Assembly (NCBI GenBank): GCA_013399875.1
Contig: VXAZ01001058.1
Coordinates: forward strand, 1,948,772 to 2,012,771
From: Gymnorhina tibicen
Lineage: Eukaryota; Chordata; Aves; Passeriformes; Artamidae
Reading direction: 5' to 3'
DNA: 64,000 nucleotides
Within the stretch, counting starts at the first letter, position 1, and each line of letters opens with the position of its first letter. The notes under the pieces were generated by a model. That model had not been told where the DNA came from. It was given only the letters and a program-made list of their open reading frames with translations, and made no database searches. The translations under genes were made by a program, and so were the position numbers. Below, piece after piece: positions 35,601-45,260 of this stretch.

Positions 35601-37640
35601 TTGCTTTAAATTCTTCTCTTAAAAAAAAAATCTCAGCCAGATTCTTTAAAAAATAAAATGAAAAATGAGGAACATTGTTGCACAAGAACTGGAAAGAACC
35701 CAAATAGTTTGCTTACTGTTAAAATTGCGACATGACTGGAAACATTTGGTAAAGAAAAATTAATTGCGTGGTGTATTTGTGGTTTCCTGTTGAATCTCAA
35801 TTTCTAGAGGAGGTTGAAAATCCCATGGATGTTTCCTCAGATTACTAGATAGCATTATACCTTGTGTACATGATGAAAGACCTTCAGTAAAGCGTGCCAG
35901 AATATCCATGGCTTGCTATAAAAAGTCTCTCCCATCTGGAACATGACTCTTTTCTCCTTTTTAGTAGGATGATTTGAGCAGAGATAAACGTGCAGTGAAA
36001 TTTAGCCTGGTCCAGTCTTACTTCAGCGCCAAGATGGATTTCCTTGCAGTCTGGGAGTCACCCCAAGAAGGATGCTCCTGTGGTCATTAGTCCTCAGACC
36101 TTTTAATGAGCTTTGAAGCACTGGCAGGGATGACTGGTAAGGGAGGAGGAGAGGGCCAAGCAGTTGTCGTTCAGCAGAGGATGGGCTTGAATGTGGTTGA
36201 AGATCTGCTCTGGGTCATCTTGCGTCACTCCTGGGTGATGATCCTGTGCATGTTGAGCTGCAAAGCCAGAGCTTGGGGGAATCAGATGGCAGAGCTACCA
36301 TGGAGTCCCCCTTCAGGTGCCCTTTCAGAGGCCCCACCATGGCCAGTCACAAAGCCAGTTCCATGCAGAGCTGGAGCTCCTTCTGAGGTTGTGAACACGG
36401 TCACACAGAGGAAGGGCTGTGTGGACGGGTAGGGTGGTGAATGCTGGGGCAGATTGCTGAGGAACATGGTGGCTCCCATGTCCGGAGGCTCGGGGAGTGT
36501 CTGAGAGCTGCTGGGTGAAACCCTGGGCTGGAGACATCTGGCCAGGGGTCAGATCAGAGCGTCACACTGGCCCACAGCCCCTGCTCTGCCTCCTCGTTTG
36601 ATCACGCAGAAGATGTTTGTGTATGCAAAAGTATAACTCATGATGACACAGGGCTTAAGGTTGCGAAATCTTTGAGGCTCTTCTGGGTATTCCTGTGGGA
36701 AGGGAAGAGTTATCCCTCAGATAATTTCCATGGGGAAACAGTTAATCTCATAAACACCAGAGGTTGTTTTCTAAAGCACAGGCAGGGCTGTGGGGGTGCG
36801 TGGTTAACCATGTAGAGTGAAGACAGGCTAAAACTCATAAAGGAAAAATGTATGTGGGAGTTTATAGATGTATATGAGTGCATTAGAACTTCAATTTGAA
36901 ATCACTGACTGAGATTAAAATGAGCTGCTGTGGAGCTTCACTTACAGAGAGCTGAGAGCGACTTTTTGAGATGGATGGTGGCCCCACAACTTGATGACTG
37001 AGAACATGCACAGTTGTTTAAAGTCTGCTTCTTTAAAGTGTTGGGTTTTTTGGTGTAGTTTGAAATAATGAAAACCTTACTTTAGAATTAATGCTCATCC
37101 AACTTCCTGAAAATTCCCATCCAGTTTTGAATGTCTGTGTTCACTCTTGGGCTGTTGGGAGTTAAATTTTGCTCTTGACTCAATTGTGGAAACGGTCTTC
37201 ATTTATCGTTTCCCAGTTTAGCTCCCGTATTAAAATTATAACAAGGCTGGGATTTATTTTTGTCTTGTGTACATTTATCTCCTGTGTATCCTTGTGTCTA
37301 TTATTAGATTCCTGCTCCACTGCTAAATGGATTGGCCGAGTTCTTGGGGACAAAATATTGAAGCATATGACTAGTCTGCAATACCCCTCAGCCACTCAGC
37401 TCTGCAGTATTCATGGTGCCTGGGTTTACCCAGCGTTTGTCACAGCTTATTTTAAATGCTGAGGATGCAGTGGGCAGAGCCAGCAGATAGGAGAGCTTAA
37501 ATGGCATATCAATTTGTAAGTGAAAGGAGGGAGGAGGTGGATGTGGAGGGGAAGCTCCAGCTGAGAATAAACAGATAACAGTGGTGTGTGTTGGGGAAGC
37601 GGCTGAGTTGCATGGCCTGGGTACGGCCCCCTTGTTTAGA
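32626..37640. other. Noncoding stretch, no recognisable gene
   Basis: It contains a T12 run (34267-34278), a G-rich run near 35537-35552, an A10 run (35621-35630, the longest A-run in the window) and an isolated TATAAAAAG at about 35917. AT-rich non-repetitive pieces at about 34540-34700 and 35580-35900 may be CNEs. Two C/D-snoRNA-like boxes near 34602 are spaced too closely to be one. Confidence 0.6.
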
Positions 37641-37696
37641 TTTTTTTTATTTGGACTTTTTTTTTTCTTTCCCCTGACAGGATATTTCTATTTCAG

Positions 37697-37795
37697 ACTG
37701 AAAATCAGGAAGTGTCGCAGCCTCTGGAAGAGGACTGGTGTGGTGGTTGGATGGCTATGAACTTACCCTTTCCCGAGTTAAAAAGCAAGCTTTGA
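37697..37795 (+). other. Candidate exon after tandem 3' splice sites
   Basis: A long pyrimidine tract (from about 37645) ends in two AG acceptors 16 bases apart (ends 37680 and 37696). From the second, frame 1 is open for 32 codons to a TGA. The peptide is hydrophilic and acidic at its start (TENQEVSQPLEEDW). No domain is recognised and no 5' splice site follows, so it could only be a terminal exon. A 77-codon - frame overlaps, which weakens the case. Confidence 0.12.
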
Positions 37796-38365
37796 ATGGG
37801 TTCCAGCCATGTTTCAAAGTCCCCGTGACTTCTGCTGGTCACTGGCTGAACGCTTGTCCTCCAATTTCTACCCGAGTTTTTGGCTTGCACGAGAGTGATT
37901 TGTGCTTCCGCTGATCCCGCCTGCTCCTGGTTGCACATCCAGCCGGAGCTAGCTGGTCCTTTTGGTCTTTCATGGGTTTGCTCTGTTTGTTGGGTGTCTC
38001 AACCGTGTTCTTGCTTTGCTTGCGGAGTCTGTTTGTCCATGTGGCCTCTTACACGTCTGCAGCTCTCTCCCAGGTGTTAGGAAGTTCCTCAGGCCTCTGC
38101 ACACTGTATTGTTATACCTTTCAGAGGTCTAGTTTTTGATGCTTTTAAATTATTCTTTTTTTAATTGCCTAGGCAGTGCCTTTGGCAAGGACATGGTCCA
38201 GAACTCTAGAGAAACAGAGAAGACACTGGAGTATAGCACGGCTTGGGATCAGATTCTTGATTTGGTTTTTATTCCCTTCTACTTTGTTTCTCTAAAAGAT
38301 GTGATGAACTATTTCCCTACTCTGATTTGCTGCATTTTTTTTTTCCCTCTCTCTGCTGTCTACAG

Positions 38366-38444
38366 GGTATACTCTGCTGCTGGACTTCCTGATCCAGCTG
38401 GAGAGGCACTGCCTCTCCAGCACTTTGCCTTTACTCCTGGCAAA
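38366..38444 (+). other. Candidate exon with GC-rich third positions
   Basis: A very strong 3' splice site (T10 then CCCTCTCTCTGCTGTCTACAG, ends 38365) precedes an open frame entered at phase 1. It reads about 26 codons, leucine-rich (LLLDFLIQLERHCLSS), before a TAA at 38446-38448. Roughly 20 of 24 third positions are G or C, whereas the surroundings are T-rich; this is what makes it stand out. A possible 5' splice site (CAAA|GTAATG) at 38445 would give a 79-base exon. The same bases form a chain of inverted repeats, which could instead explain the composition. I do not recognise the peptide. Confidence 0.2.
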
Positions 38445-38446
38445 GT
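38379..38446. other. Back-to-back inverted repeats
   Basis: Two 25-base inverted repeats abut exactly. The first (38397-38421) has perfect 12-bp arms GCTGGAGAGGCA / TGCCTCTCCAGC with one central base. The second (38422-38446) has 8-bp arms ACTTTGCC / GGCAAAGT with a 9-base loop. A third with 6-bp arms (GCTGGA / TCCAGC, 38379-38398) overlaps the left edge. The 12-bp arms are rare by chance in a window this size. Confidence 0.65.
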
Positions 38447-39071
38447 AATGCCAGCTTTTGCACAGATCCTTGAATGAGTCGTCTTTTCCTACCTCCTCCC
38501 TTCTTTGTGTTCCTCATCCAACATCCTTTGGTTCCTACGTACGTGCCACATGCTTCCTTTGTTTTGCCTGGGTTAACAGAATTTTCTGACGTCGGAGCCT
38601 GTCCCGAAGGATGTGGCTTGGCCCTTGCAAAGCTTTTTCTCTGCTGCAGGCTCCTCTGGTAGAGGCAGGTGTGCCCAGAGTGTGATTGTACCTGGGATGG
38701 GATGGGTGTGTTCTTTGGAGGCTCTGGCTTGAGGAGCAGGGGGATGGTTTAGCCCTGGCCATGCGGCTGTGGGTGTAGGACACTTGGAGCTGCAGGGTAG
38801 GATCAGCACACAGGACTGAGTCTCCTGAAAGATTTGTTGCTGTGGCCACAGCATTGCTTGGCAGGTGGAGGAGAGTTGATCAAACAAAGCTGCTTCCACC
38901 AATTGTCCAGCTTTTGTATTTCTTTGGGGGATTTTTATTTTCTTTTTTTTTAAATTTCATGGACTTTAAAGCACGCGTGATTGAACACTTTGATTAACTG
39001 TGGGAACTGCTGGAGATAACTTACTGGGATTTTCTGCAAACCTTGCTGCCCTTTTCATGTTTTTGGCACAG

Positions 39072-39120
39072 CAGAATTGCTGTGAGCAAGCAGGCAGGAG
39101 TGCCCTAGAATGTGGCCCAG
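39072..39120 (+). other. Candidate cassette exon
   Basis: A 49-base segment is bounded by a 3' splice site with a good pyrimidine tract (TTCATGTTTTTGGCACAG, ends 39071; a NAGNAG pair gives an alternative end at 39074). On the other side is a near-perfect 5' splice site (CCAG|GTAAGA). Frame 1 is open (QNCCEQAGRSALECGP). Both signals are strong by eye, making it the best-balanced splice pair I found on the + strand. It is unrecognised as protein and could be a cryptic or noncoding exon. Confidence 0.2.
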
Positions 39121-39797
39121 GTAAGATGTTATCACCTGAGCAGAGATCAAAGTGCCTGTGCAGTTGAGTCTGGTGTGTAGGCTGGCTGTTTGCTGGTGGG
39201 AACCAGTCCCTGACCTGGTACCCCTACCTGGGCAAGCTGCAGGTGGAGCCAAGGTGCGCCTTGGGCATATTGCTGATCTTTGGGTCATCTACTCTTCCAC
39301 CTGACACCTCAAAATGTTTCAGAGGCTGTGAAACTGGTTACAGGAGGAAAACCAGCAGTGTTGTTAAAGTTGTAGGAGCTTTATGGAAACCTGGAGCTTT
39401 GTCATGGCCTGCCAGCACATTTTCAGATGTTGCTAACAGGTGATACTTCAGCTTGTAATCCTGCTCCCCTTGCAGTGACGGGTGAAGAGAGGCTCCCCAT
39501 GACTTTGCAGAGGCTGGCACTCAGCCCAGGTTCTTCTCCTGCTCCCGTCAGGAAAGTCATCATGTCTGGATCCCTTGGCGTGGCTGAACATGTGCTTTCC
39601 GGGGCGTGGCAGCCACCTGAGTGGTGGTACAGGAGCTGCAAGTGGCTGCAAGTTGCTCCTTCTCTGGCGAGAGCAGGAGAAGTGAAGACCCATCTTGGAA
39701 TAACGGAGGTTATAACAACAAGGTTCTGGCTTGCGTTTCCAGCTTTATTAGCAGTGATCAAAATTGATTTTCTAATGTATTTTTCTTGTGCTCGCAG
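39121..39797. other. Noncoding stretch between exon candidates
   Basis: Overlapping frames of 139 codons (+) and 130 codons (-) cover the same bases, a sign that neither is coding. No repeat is recognised. Confidence 0.55.
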
Positions 39798-40009
39798 AGA
39801 TTTTTCTGTGGTCAAATCTGCCTTCTCGTTTTGTCCCTGTGCATGAATGGGTTGTATTTGGAGCTGGCAGACTCCGCTTCATCCTGACACCCAGCACTGA
39901 AGGCGCCCTGGCTGTGCAGTCTGTCCGGAGGCTGTACATGATCGAGCACACACTTAATCGGCCTGGAATCGTTAAAGGTCAAGGGTATTATTGCAGAAGG
40001 TTCATTTAA
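39798..40009 (+). other. Candidate terminal exon
   Basis: The 3' splice-site-like sequence TTTTTCTTGTGCTCGCAG ends at 39797. Phase-2 entry gives a 69-codon open frame ending in TAA at 40009. The middle (around FGAGRLRFILTPSTEGALAV) has GC-rich third positions and balanced amino-acid use, which is why I list it. No 5' splice site and no nearby AATAAA are seen, and no domain is recognised. Confidence 0.15.
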
Positions 40010-42022
40010 AAAGAAAAAACATTCTGTAAGAGGTGCTGGTGGTTATTTCCTCTAAATCCTTAGATTTGGGATTTGAGAGGAAAAATTCTTAAATGATGTC
40101 TTAAAGCTGAATGAAGAAGTCAGTATTGAATGTTTTAATGTCTTACAGATGCTGTGGGGTTGTGGGGTTTTATTTTAAATTTAACAATGGGAGTTGGAGT
40201 GGCTCCAGCACTGTAAAGAATAGTCTGTTTAATTAAGGGTTTAAGCTGGAAGAGCGTGTGTAGTGTGATGCCATTTTAAAGTTTCAGCAGGGTTTTGTAG
40301 TTGTTATTCCCCATCTTGCATCATCCATCCGTGTGTCTGGGGTCACGGTGGGGGTGGCTGTTCCTCCCCCAGAGAACAGTGGTTGGTCTGTGTAAGAGCA
40401 GGAAGGTTTCTCCAGCTGTTTGAGCCCTGACTTTACTATTTTCTCTTTCTTGTGACTCCTGATGCCCACCTTAAGGTGCTTAATGTGCACGTGGTGCGTT
40501 ACATGCAGGAGGAAATAGCAGCTTTGGTTTTCCCTAGCAGTTTTTCGGTTTGTTGGTTTGGGTTTTTTTTCCCCCCAGGCTGGAGAGAGGGTGTTTTGTA
40601 GTCATGTTCTTAGATGTCATCTTGGTAATAGCAAATTGGGATGGAGGTTTCGGGGCAAGGGGCAGGAGACTGGGATCAAATGCAGTCTGCTCAGGAGGGT
40701 ATCCTGAGACATGCTGAGGTTTCACTGGAATAGAGGAGCATGAGATAGAGCTGTGTCTGTGGCATTCAGCAGAGCAGGGCTAAGTCCCATCCCTGTGGAA
40801 GTTCTTAGTTTTCAGCTCTCTGTGGCTTGTTCACCTGTAACTTACTGGGGTGAAACCCAGAAAATTTGCCATTAAAAAGAAAAGTAAATTATTATTCCCA
40901 CCTAGAAAGCACAGGTGTTCCAGTCATGTGACCCTGGGTCCTCATTTGAAAAAAACAACATTAAGAGATTTAAGATTTAAGGTTGGCATCTCTTAACTTC
41001 AACCCATTCTAAGCTCTTGGGATTCAGGTAGATGCTCCATGACAGGTCTGGTTTTCTCCCCCCTCGTGCCTGGCTCTGTGCTAGCACAACGTGTATTTAA
41101 TTATCAGCAGCAACAGCTGCTGCTCTTGGCCGTCTTGCACATTTTGGTATAGGAACCAGCATCTGCCAGGGTGTGCTGCATCCTGGTTTGTGCTGAGATG
41201 ATTGCTTGACTGGTTTTTTTTTTTTTACTGTGGGAATTAGGCTCTTCTGTGGCATTAGGAATTTTAGCCTTGTATCAAAGGCTGAGCAGCTGTGAGCCTG
41301 ACATGTACCGAGGAACCTTTATGGTTTGCATTTAGTCTCTCCTGGTATGTTTATTCCCATAAAATAATTAATTGAACTAGAGCTCCAAGCAGTGTTATCA
41401 CCTTTACACATTAGAAAATCATAATCATACTCTGCAACTTAATGAGATTTAGAAAAAAATGTTCTTTTTTTGTTTGCCTTCTGGTTTTGAGTGTTAAAGG
41501 CTCCCAGGGGTCGTGCATTCGAGCCTTTCCTGGAGATCATGAGGGCGGTGGGCTGCTGTGTGTAGAGGGCTGGCCACGGAGAACCACCAGGGCAGAGCAG
41601 GAGCCTTTGGGTTTCCCAGAGTTGTTGCCAGATGTGGAGCTGGATCGTGAACACGGGCAACACTGTTTTGAGAACTGAGCATTGAGAATGGAGCTAACTG
41701 TGTTCTTGTGGTGGCCTTGGCTCTGCTGTTTTCCAGTTTTCTCTTTAATTTCTATTGTTTTCTTTGCTTATTTGCTAACTTGCAAAATTCAACAAATTGC
41801 AGAGGATCTCCCAGCCCTTGGGGTGAGTTTTACTCTGGGCTGCAGCGAGCCAGCACACGGCAGCGGCGCTCGCTGAGCTCCTGCTCGGAGGTGTAAATGC
41901 AGCGGGGACCTGGTGACCTTCAGGTGGTCAGGTGTGTGCCAGGGTGGGGAGATGGGGTCATCCTGGACAGTGTGTGGGTAGTCAGGGTAAGCATGAACTC
42001 CACATGAATCTTGGGAACTGCT
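40010..42022. other. Noncoding stretch, no recognisable gene
   Basis: It contains a T13 run (41214-41226) and AT-rich non-repetitive sequence at about 40860-41000 and 41330-41450. Only short overlapping frames occur. No repeat family is recognised. Confidence 0.65.
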
Positions 42023-42050
42023 GCGCGTGCGTGTGTGTGTGTGTGTGTGT
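42023..42050. repeat. GT dinucleotide microsatellite
   Basis: (GT)10 at 42031-42050 is preceded by interrupted GCGTGC units. It is a typical short, probably length-polymorphic microsatellite with Z-DNA potential. Confidence 0.95.
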
Positions 42051-42509
42051 TAGCTGCTCATTTCAGTAGGATTTGGTTGAAACTCCATCACAAGGATCCT
42101 TAACTTCATCAGTCTTCCTACACCACTGACATTAATGATGGCTTGAGTGTCTCTTCCTCTTCTGTTTGAGTTTTGTTGCTGTTTCTCAGTCTTGCCGGGA
42201 TGTATTACTGCTTTTAACTCATTCACCTTCAGAATAAGCCCAAGCTGTGTGGGCAGGTTGCCCTACACTGCCACAGGGGCACAGGGCATCTCGAGTGCAG
42301 TTGGTTCTCCAGGACATCCCTGCCATGCTATCCCAAAAGGACGCATGATTCTCCCAGCACTTGGTGAGAGAGGGTTTGTAAAGCATCCTGCTTCCGTGCA
42401 GCTCTGCATATCACACCTGGAGCCCCGCCAGCCTGCTCACAGCTTGCCCGGGAGGGCAGTGACAGAACCACATGCACAAAGTGTTATTTTGTGGTCTGTT
42501 TTCTCTCAG
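42051..42509. other. Noncoding stretch upstream of exon candidate
   Basis: Part of a 144-codon + frame (42147-42581) that has no domain. The right end is the pyrimidine tract of the 3' splice-site look-alike described next. Confidence 0.55.
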
Positions 42510-42741
42510 GCCAGGCGAGCTGGCGGGGAACCTCGCACGCAGCTTGCTGGAGCCAACGAGCAGAGCAAATGTACCTGCTGAGCATCAGACTGAAATGAAC
42601 CCGGAAAAGCCCAGATGGGGTCGTGGCAGTTCCTGCAGATGCTGCGTCTGTGACAAATCAGCAAATCCAGTAGATGGGAAACGGTTCCTGCGTGGTGTCC
42701 CTGGGAAGAAGAGGAGCATCCCCTGCTCCACTGCCCGGTGA
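42510..42741 (+). other. Candidate exon, basic Cys-containing ORF
   Basis: A strong 3' splice site (GGTCTGTTTTCTCTCAG, ends 42509) is followed by an open frame of 76 codons from 42511 to TGA at 42741. The peptide is basic and hydrophilic with a cysteine cluster (SSCRCCVCDKSAN) and a basic end (PGKKRS). The cluster fits no zinc-binding spacing I know. No 5' splice site is seen. It lies about 130 bases upstream of the TATA-box candidate. CpG-rich composition may explain the open frame. Confidence 0.18.
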
Positions 42742-42868
42742 CCCTGGACCGTTCATCTGGGCAATGCCTGCTGGCGGGGCAGGAAGGAAACGGTTAAAGG
42801 AAGGAGAGGTTGTCAAGTTGGGTTAGCCATCAGATAGCTAATATTTTAGAGGTTTTTCAGAGCTAAGC

Positions 42869-42876
42869 TATAAAAA
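42869..42876 (+). promoter_or_regulatory. TATA-box candidate
   Basis: TATAAAAA in the context GC-TATAAAAAGG-C matches the strong TATA consensus with GC-rich flanks. Initiation would be expected about 42896-42902, some 30 bases upstream of an ATG in fair Kozak context. Several other TATA-like strings occur in the window without such context. Confidence 0.35.
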
Positions 42877-42932
42877 GGCCGTAGCAGTATTTCAAGTCGC
42901 CCATTGTCTGCTGGAAGCCAGCCAGCGTTGCC

Positions 42933-43019
42933 ATGCCGACGAGGAATTATTACTTGCTGCCAGAGCTGGAGGAAAGCTCATACTTTTGGCTTCAAAACAG
43001 GAGGGGTGGACTTATGTAA
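42933..43019 (+). CDS. Possible 28-codon mini-ORF (uORF or microprotein), speculative
   Basis: The ATG at 42933 has G at -3 (GTTGCC-ATG-C), a fair Kozak context, and lies about 30 bases after the start site predicted from the TATA box. The frame encodes 28 residues beginning MPTRNYYLLPELEE and ends with TAA at 43017-43019. I do not recognise it. If the upstream TATA box is real this would be the first ORF of the transcript, and could be a uORF, a microprotein, or nothing. Its length is within chance expectation. Confidence 0.15.
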   Translation: MPTRNYYLLPELEESSYFWLQNRRGGLM

Positions 43020-43091
43020 TCCACTGTGTTTATAGGCTGAGACTGGCAGGAGCATTGAGAAATAATTACAGGCTTTCCATTTCATTTCCAG

Positions 43092-43189
43092 ATTGGTTTT
43101 AAGGCTGTGTGGCCTCGCTTTATTTATTTATTTAGAAGTTAAGAGGGCGGCTGCTAAAGATGCAGGAGGTGATGTGGGGATGCTGCTAG
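43092..43189 (+). other. Candidate exon end with consensus 5' splice site
   Basis: CTGCTAG|GTAAGTA at 43189/43190 is an essentially perfect 5' splice site. Two readings are possible. One is a first exon from about 42900 to 43189. The other is an internal 98-base exon using the 3' splice site TTCCATTTCATTTCCAG that ends at 43091. It contains (TTTA)4 at about 43119-43134 and has stops in frame, so it would be mostly noncoding. Confidence 0.2.
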
Positions 43190-43194
43190 GTAAG

Positions 43195-43620
43195 TACCCC
43201 CCACTTCCCTCCCCCGGCCGGCTGGGCGGCTTTTGTTTTGGTGCCGTTTTGTGTGGAGAACTAAACTAGGCCACAGCAGAAAGAAGTTGCTTTGAAAAAC
43301 TGGGACTTGGCCCGGCGACACAGAAACAGTGTTTAATGCTGGGGGCCGAGCTCACACTCCTGCGGTTGCCCGGCTGCTGGCCGGTGGAGGTGAAGTGCGA
43401 GGTTTTGTGAGCCCCTGCTGCTTTCTTGAGGTGATTTTATCCCTCCAGCCCTCCTTGGCAGGGAGTACGTAGTTTTAGAGGGAGGGTAGCAACGAGGAAA
43501 AAGGAGAGGAAAAAGTTTGGAAAATTTTTTTTTCCCCCTGACACCGGTGTCTCGCGCGTTGCTCCGTCGGCCGGAGAGGGGGTTTGTCAGTGGGATCGAA
43601 GCGGTTTTGCTGATGGTTCG
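43195..43620. promoter_or_regulatory. CpG-rich segment
   Basis: About 24 CpG occur in 430 bases, densest around 43545-43580. The segment sits immediately downstream of the consensus 5' splice site, an arrangement often seen at first exon/first intron boundaries. Homopolymer-like AT pieces inside it lower the overall GC content. Confidence 0.4.
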
Positions 43621-45220
43621 TGCTTTTGAGAGGTGAATTGCAAAGTTTAGCCTGTAATTAATGTGGGTTTGTTCGTCCCGGGAGCAGTCAGCAGATGATG
43701 CTGTAATTTGGGTTTGCCTGAAAAGCAGCGCTCGGTGTGTTTTGACTTCGGTCAGGCCAGTGGGAGTTTGCAGCTGCTGTTTTGGTGCTGGCTGTCGAAT
43801 ACGGGGAGTTACTGCTGGTGAACTCTGCTGCAGAACTTGGAGAATGGGTGGTTTTGCTGGTTCTGATTACAGATCGTGGTCCTGTAATCCTGGGGAAGAC
43901 ACTTCTGCTGTGGTGGGGATTCCAGGAGGGATGGTGGCATGGGGCTTTTGCTGGACTGGAAAGCAGCAGCTTTTTGGGAGAGGGATGCTGCGGGTGGGAC
44001 GGGAGGGCAGAGCTGGGGTGAGCTGTGCTGCTCCTCGTCGTGCTCAGTTCTCCTTCAGTAAATGCGAATCTTGCAACTGTGACTTTTTAAATCTCTTTAA
44101 CATTGGGTGTAAAGCTCCAAAGAGTGAACGAAGCCCACTTTTGGAGGGGATGAAGAAGAAAGCTTTGATATGCTGCAAACTTGATGCGGAGGTTACAAAG
44201 GTGTACAGAAGCTGCTGCGTGCTGTGATTTTCTTAAAAGTTTTCTTTCATTGCGCGGTGTCCTGCTAAGGAGTTACCTTCTCAGTCCGTGCTCATCTGCC
44301 TTCTTGCCACTGTTGGATGGTGTGTACAGATGAAATATCCCCACTGCTGTGCCAGACTGCTCTTGAGAGTGGACTCCAGTGTTGTCCAGCACTTGGGACT
44401 CAGAGATACTGCACTTCTTAGGGACAGCTGCAGTCCCGTACGAACACGTTTGGGCCCTGTCTTGAAACACAGGGGTGCCTCGGTGGAACAATGTACACAA
44501 CAGCTTGTTGAATGCACACTGCAGAAATAAACTGCTTTTTGCACAGTTTCCCACAGTTACGGGCAAAAACTTGGGAGAGCGGCGATGCGCTTTCAGTGGG
44601 GAAATGTCCCTTGGAAACAGCAGGTTTGCCTGGTGTTATCAGAGACGCATGGGTGTGTTACACAAAATAATTCAATCATTTAATGATCCATAATACTGCT
44701 CTGACTCCTACCACAGATGCTGTTGGATTCAATGCAAGTTGGATTTGTTACTGCAGGGGTTTTTGGTTTTGGTTTTTTTTTTTTTTTTTTCCTTTCTCTG
44801 GGATTCATGCCAAGATGAGCTGTATGTTCTGTTCTTAAGAGCTATGAGTAATGTATGTGTGAATCTATAACATAAGTAATACGAGTATATAAAATGTGTG
44901 AGTATGCAGGATCCGCGTATCCTGCGTGTGCAGAGCACCGCACACATGCTCCGTGTGCGTTCTGAAATGGGGTGTGATACATGTCTGGGCAGAATTAATG
45001 ACATGCCTTGGAGTTACTGCTCGCTGCAGAGCCCTGTCTGATGGCCTCATCCCAGAGAACTGAGCTGAAATCCCAGTCGCAGCTACGGTTTGGCTGCTTA
45101 ATTGCCCTTTTGGAGGAGTTACAAATGAGAGCGAGCTGGAAGTCCCTCCCTGCGCCTTAGCGGAAGCCAGCCTTACCGGAGATGGGAGGGATGCTTGCAC
45201 CATAGCCTGATGTGTTCTGT
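43621..45220. other. Noncoding stretch, no recognisable gene
   Basis: A 188-codon + frame (43661-44227) has no domain and overlaps another + frame. A T18 run lies at 44773-44790. At 44906-44945 two small hairpins abut: 7-bp arms GCAGGAT/ATCCTGC, then 6-bp arms GTGTGC/GCACAC. No gene is recognised. Confidence 0.6.
44773..44790. repeat. Poly-T tract (T18)
   Basis: Run of 18 T preceded by GGTTTT units; simple expansion. Confidence 0.97.
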
Positions 45221-45260
45221 GGGGCTGGGGAGCGGTGGGGTGTCTGGGGGTGCTGGGGGG
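45221..45260 (+). other. G-quadruplex candidate
   Basis: Five G-runs of 4, 4, 4, 5 and 6 bases lie in 40 bases, with loops of 2, 6, 5 and 4. This exceeds the usual requirement of four G3 runs with loops up to 7. It would form on the + strand and, if transcribed as inferred, in the RNA as well. A 191-codon - frame across it is C-rich low-complexity and not a gene. Confidence 0.8.

Larger units (their letters stand above)
42790..43091. other. Candidate conserved or core-promoter block
   Basis: Non-repetitive sequence that changes from AT-rich (AGATAGCTAATATTTTAG) through a TATA box to GC-balanced sequence with the mini-ORF. It is visibly different in texture from its flanks. See the TATA box, mini-ORF and 5' splice site entries. 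Confidence 0.3.

Noticed and set aside
43661..44227. 188-codon + frame
   Set aside because: Overlaps another + frame, no domain, no splice or promoter evidence of its own.
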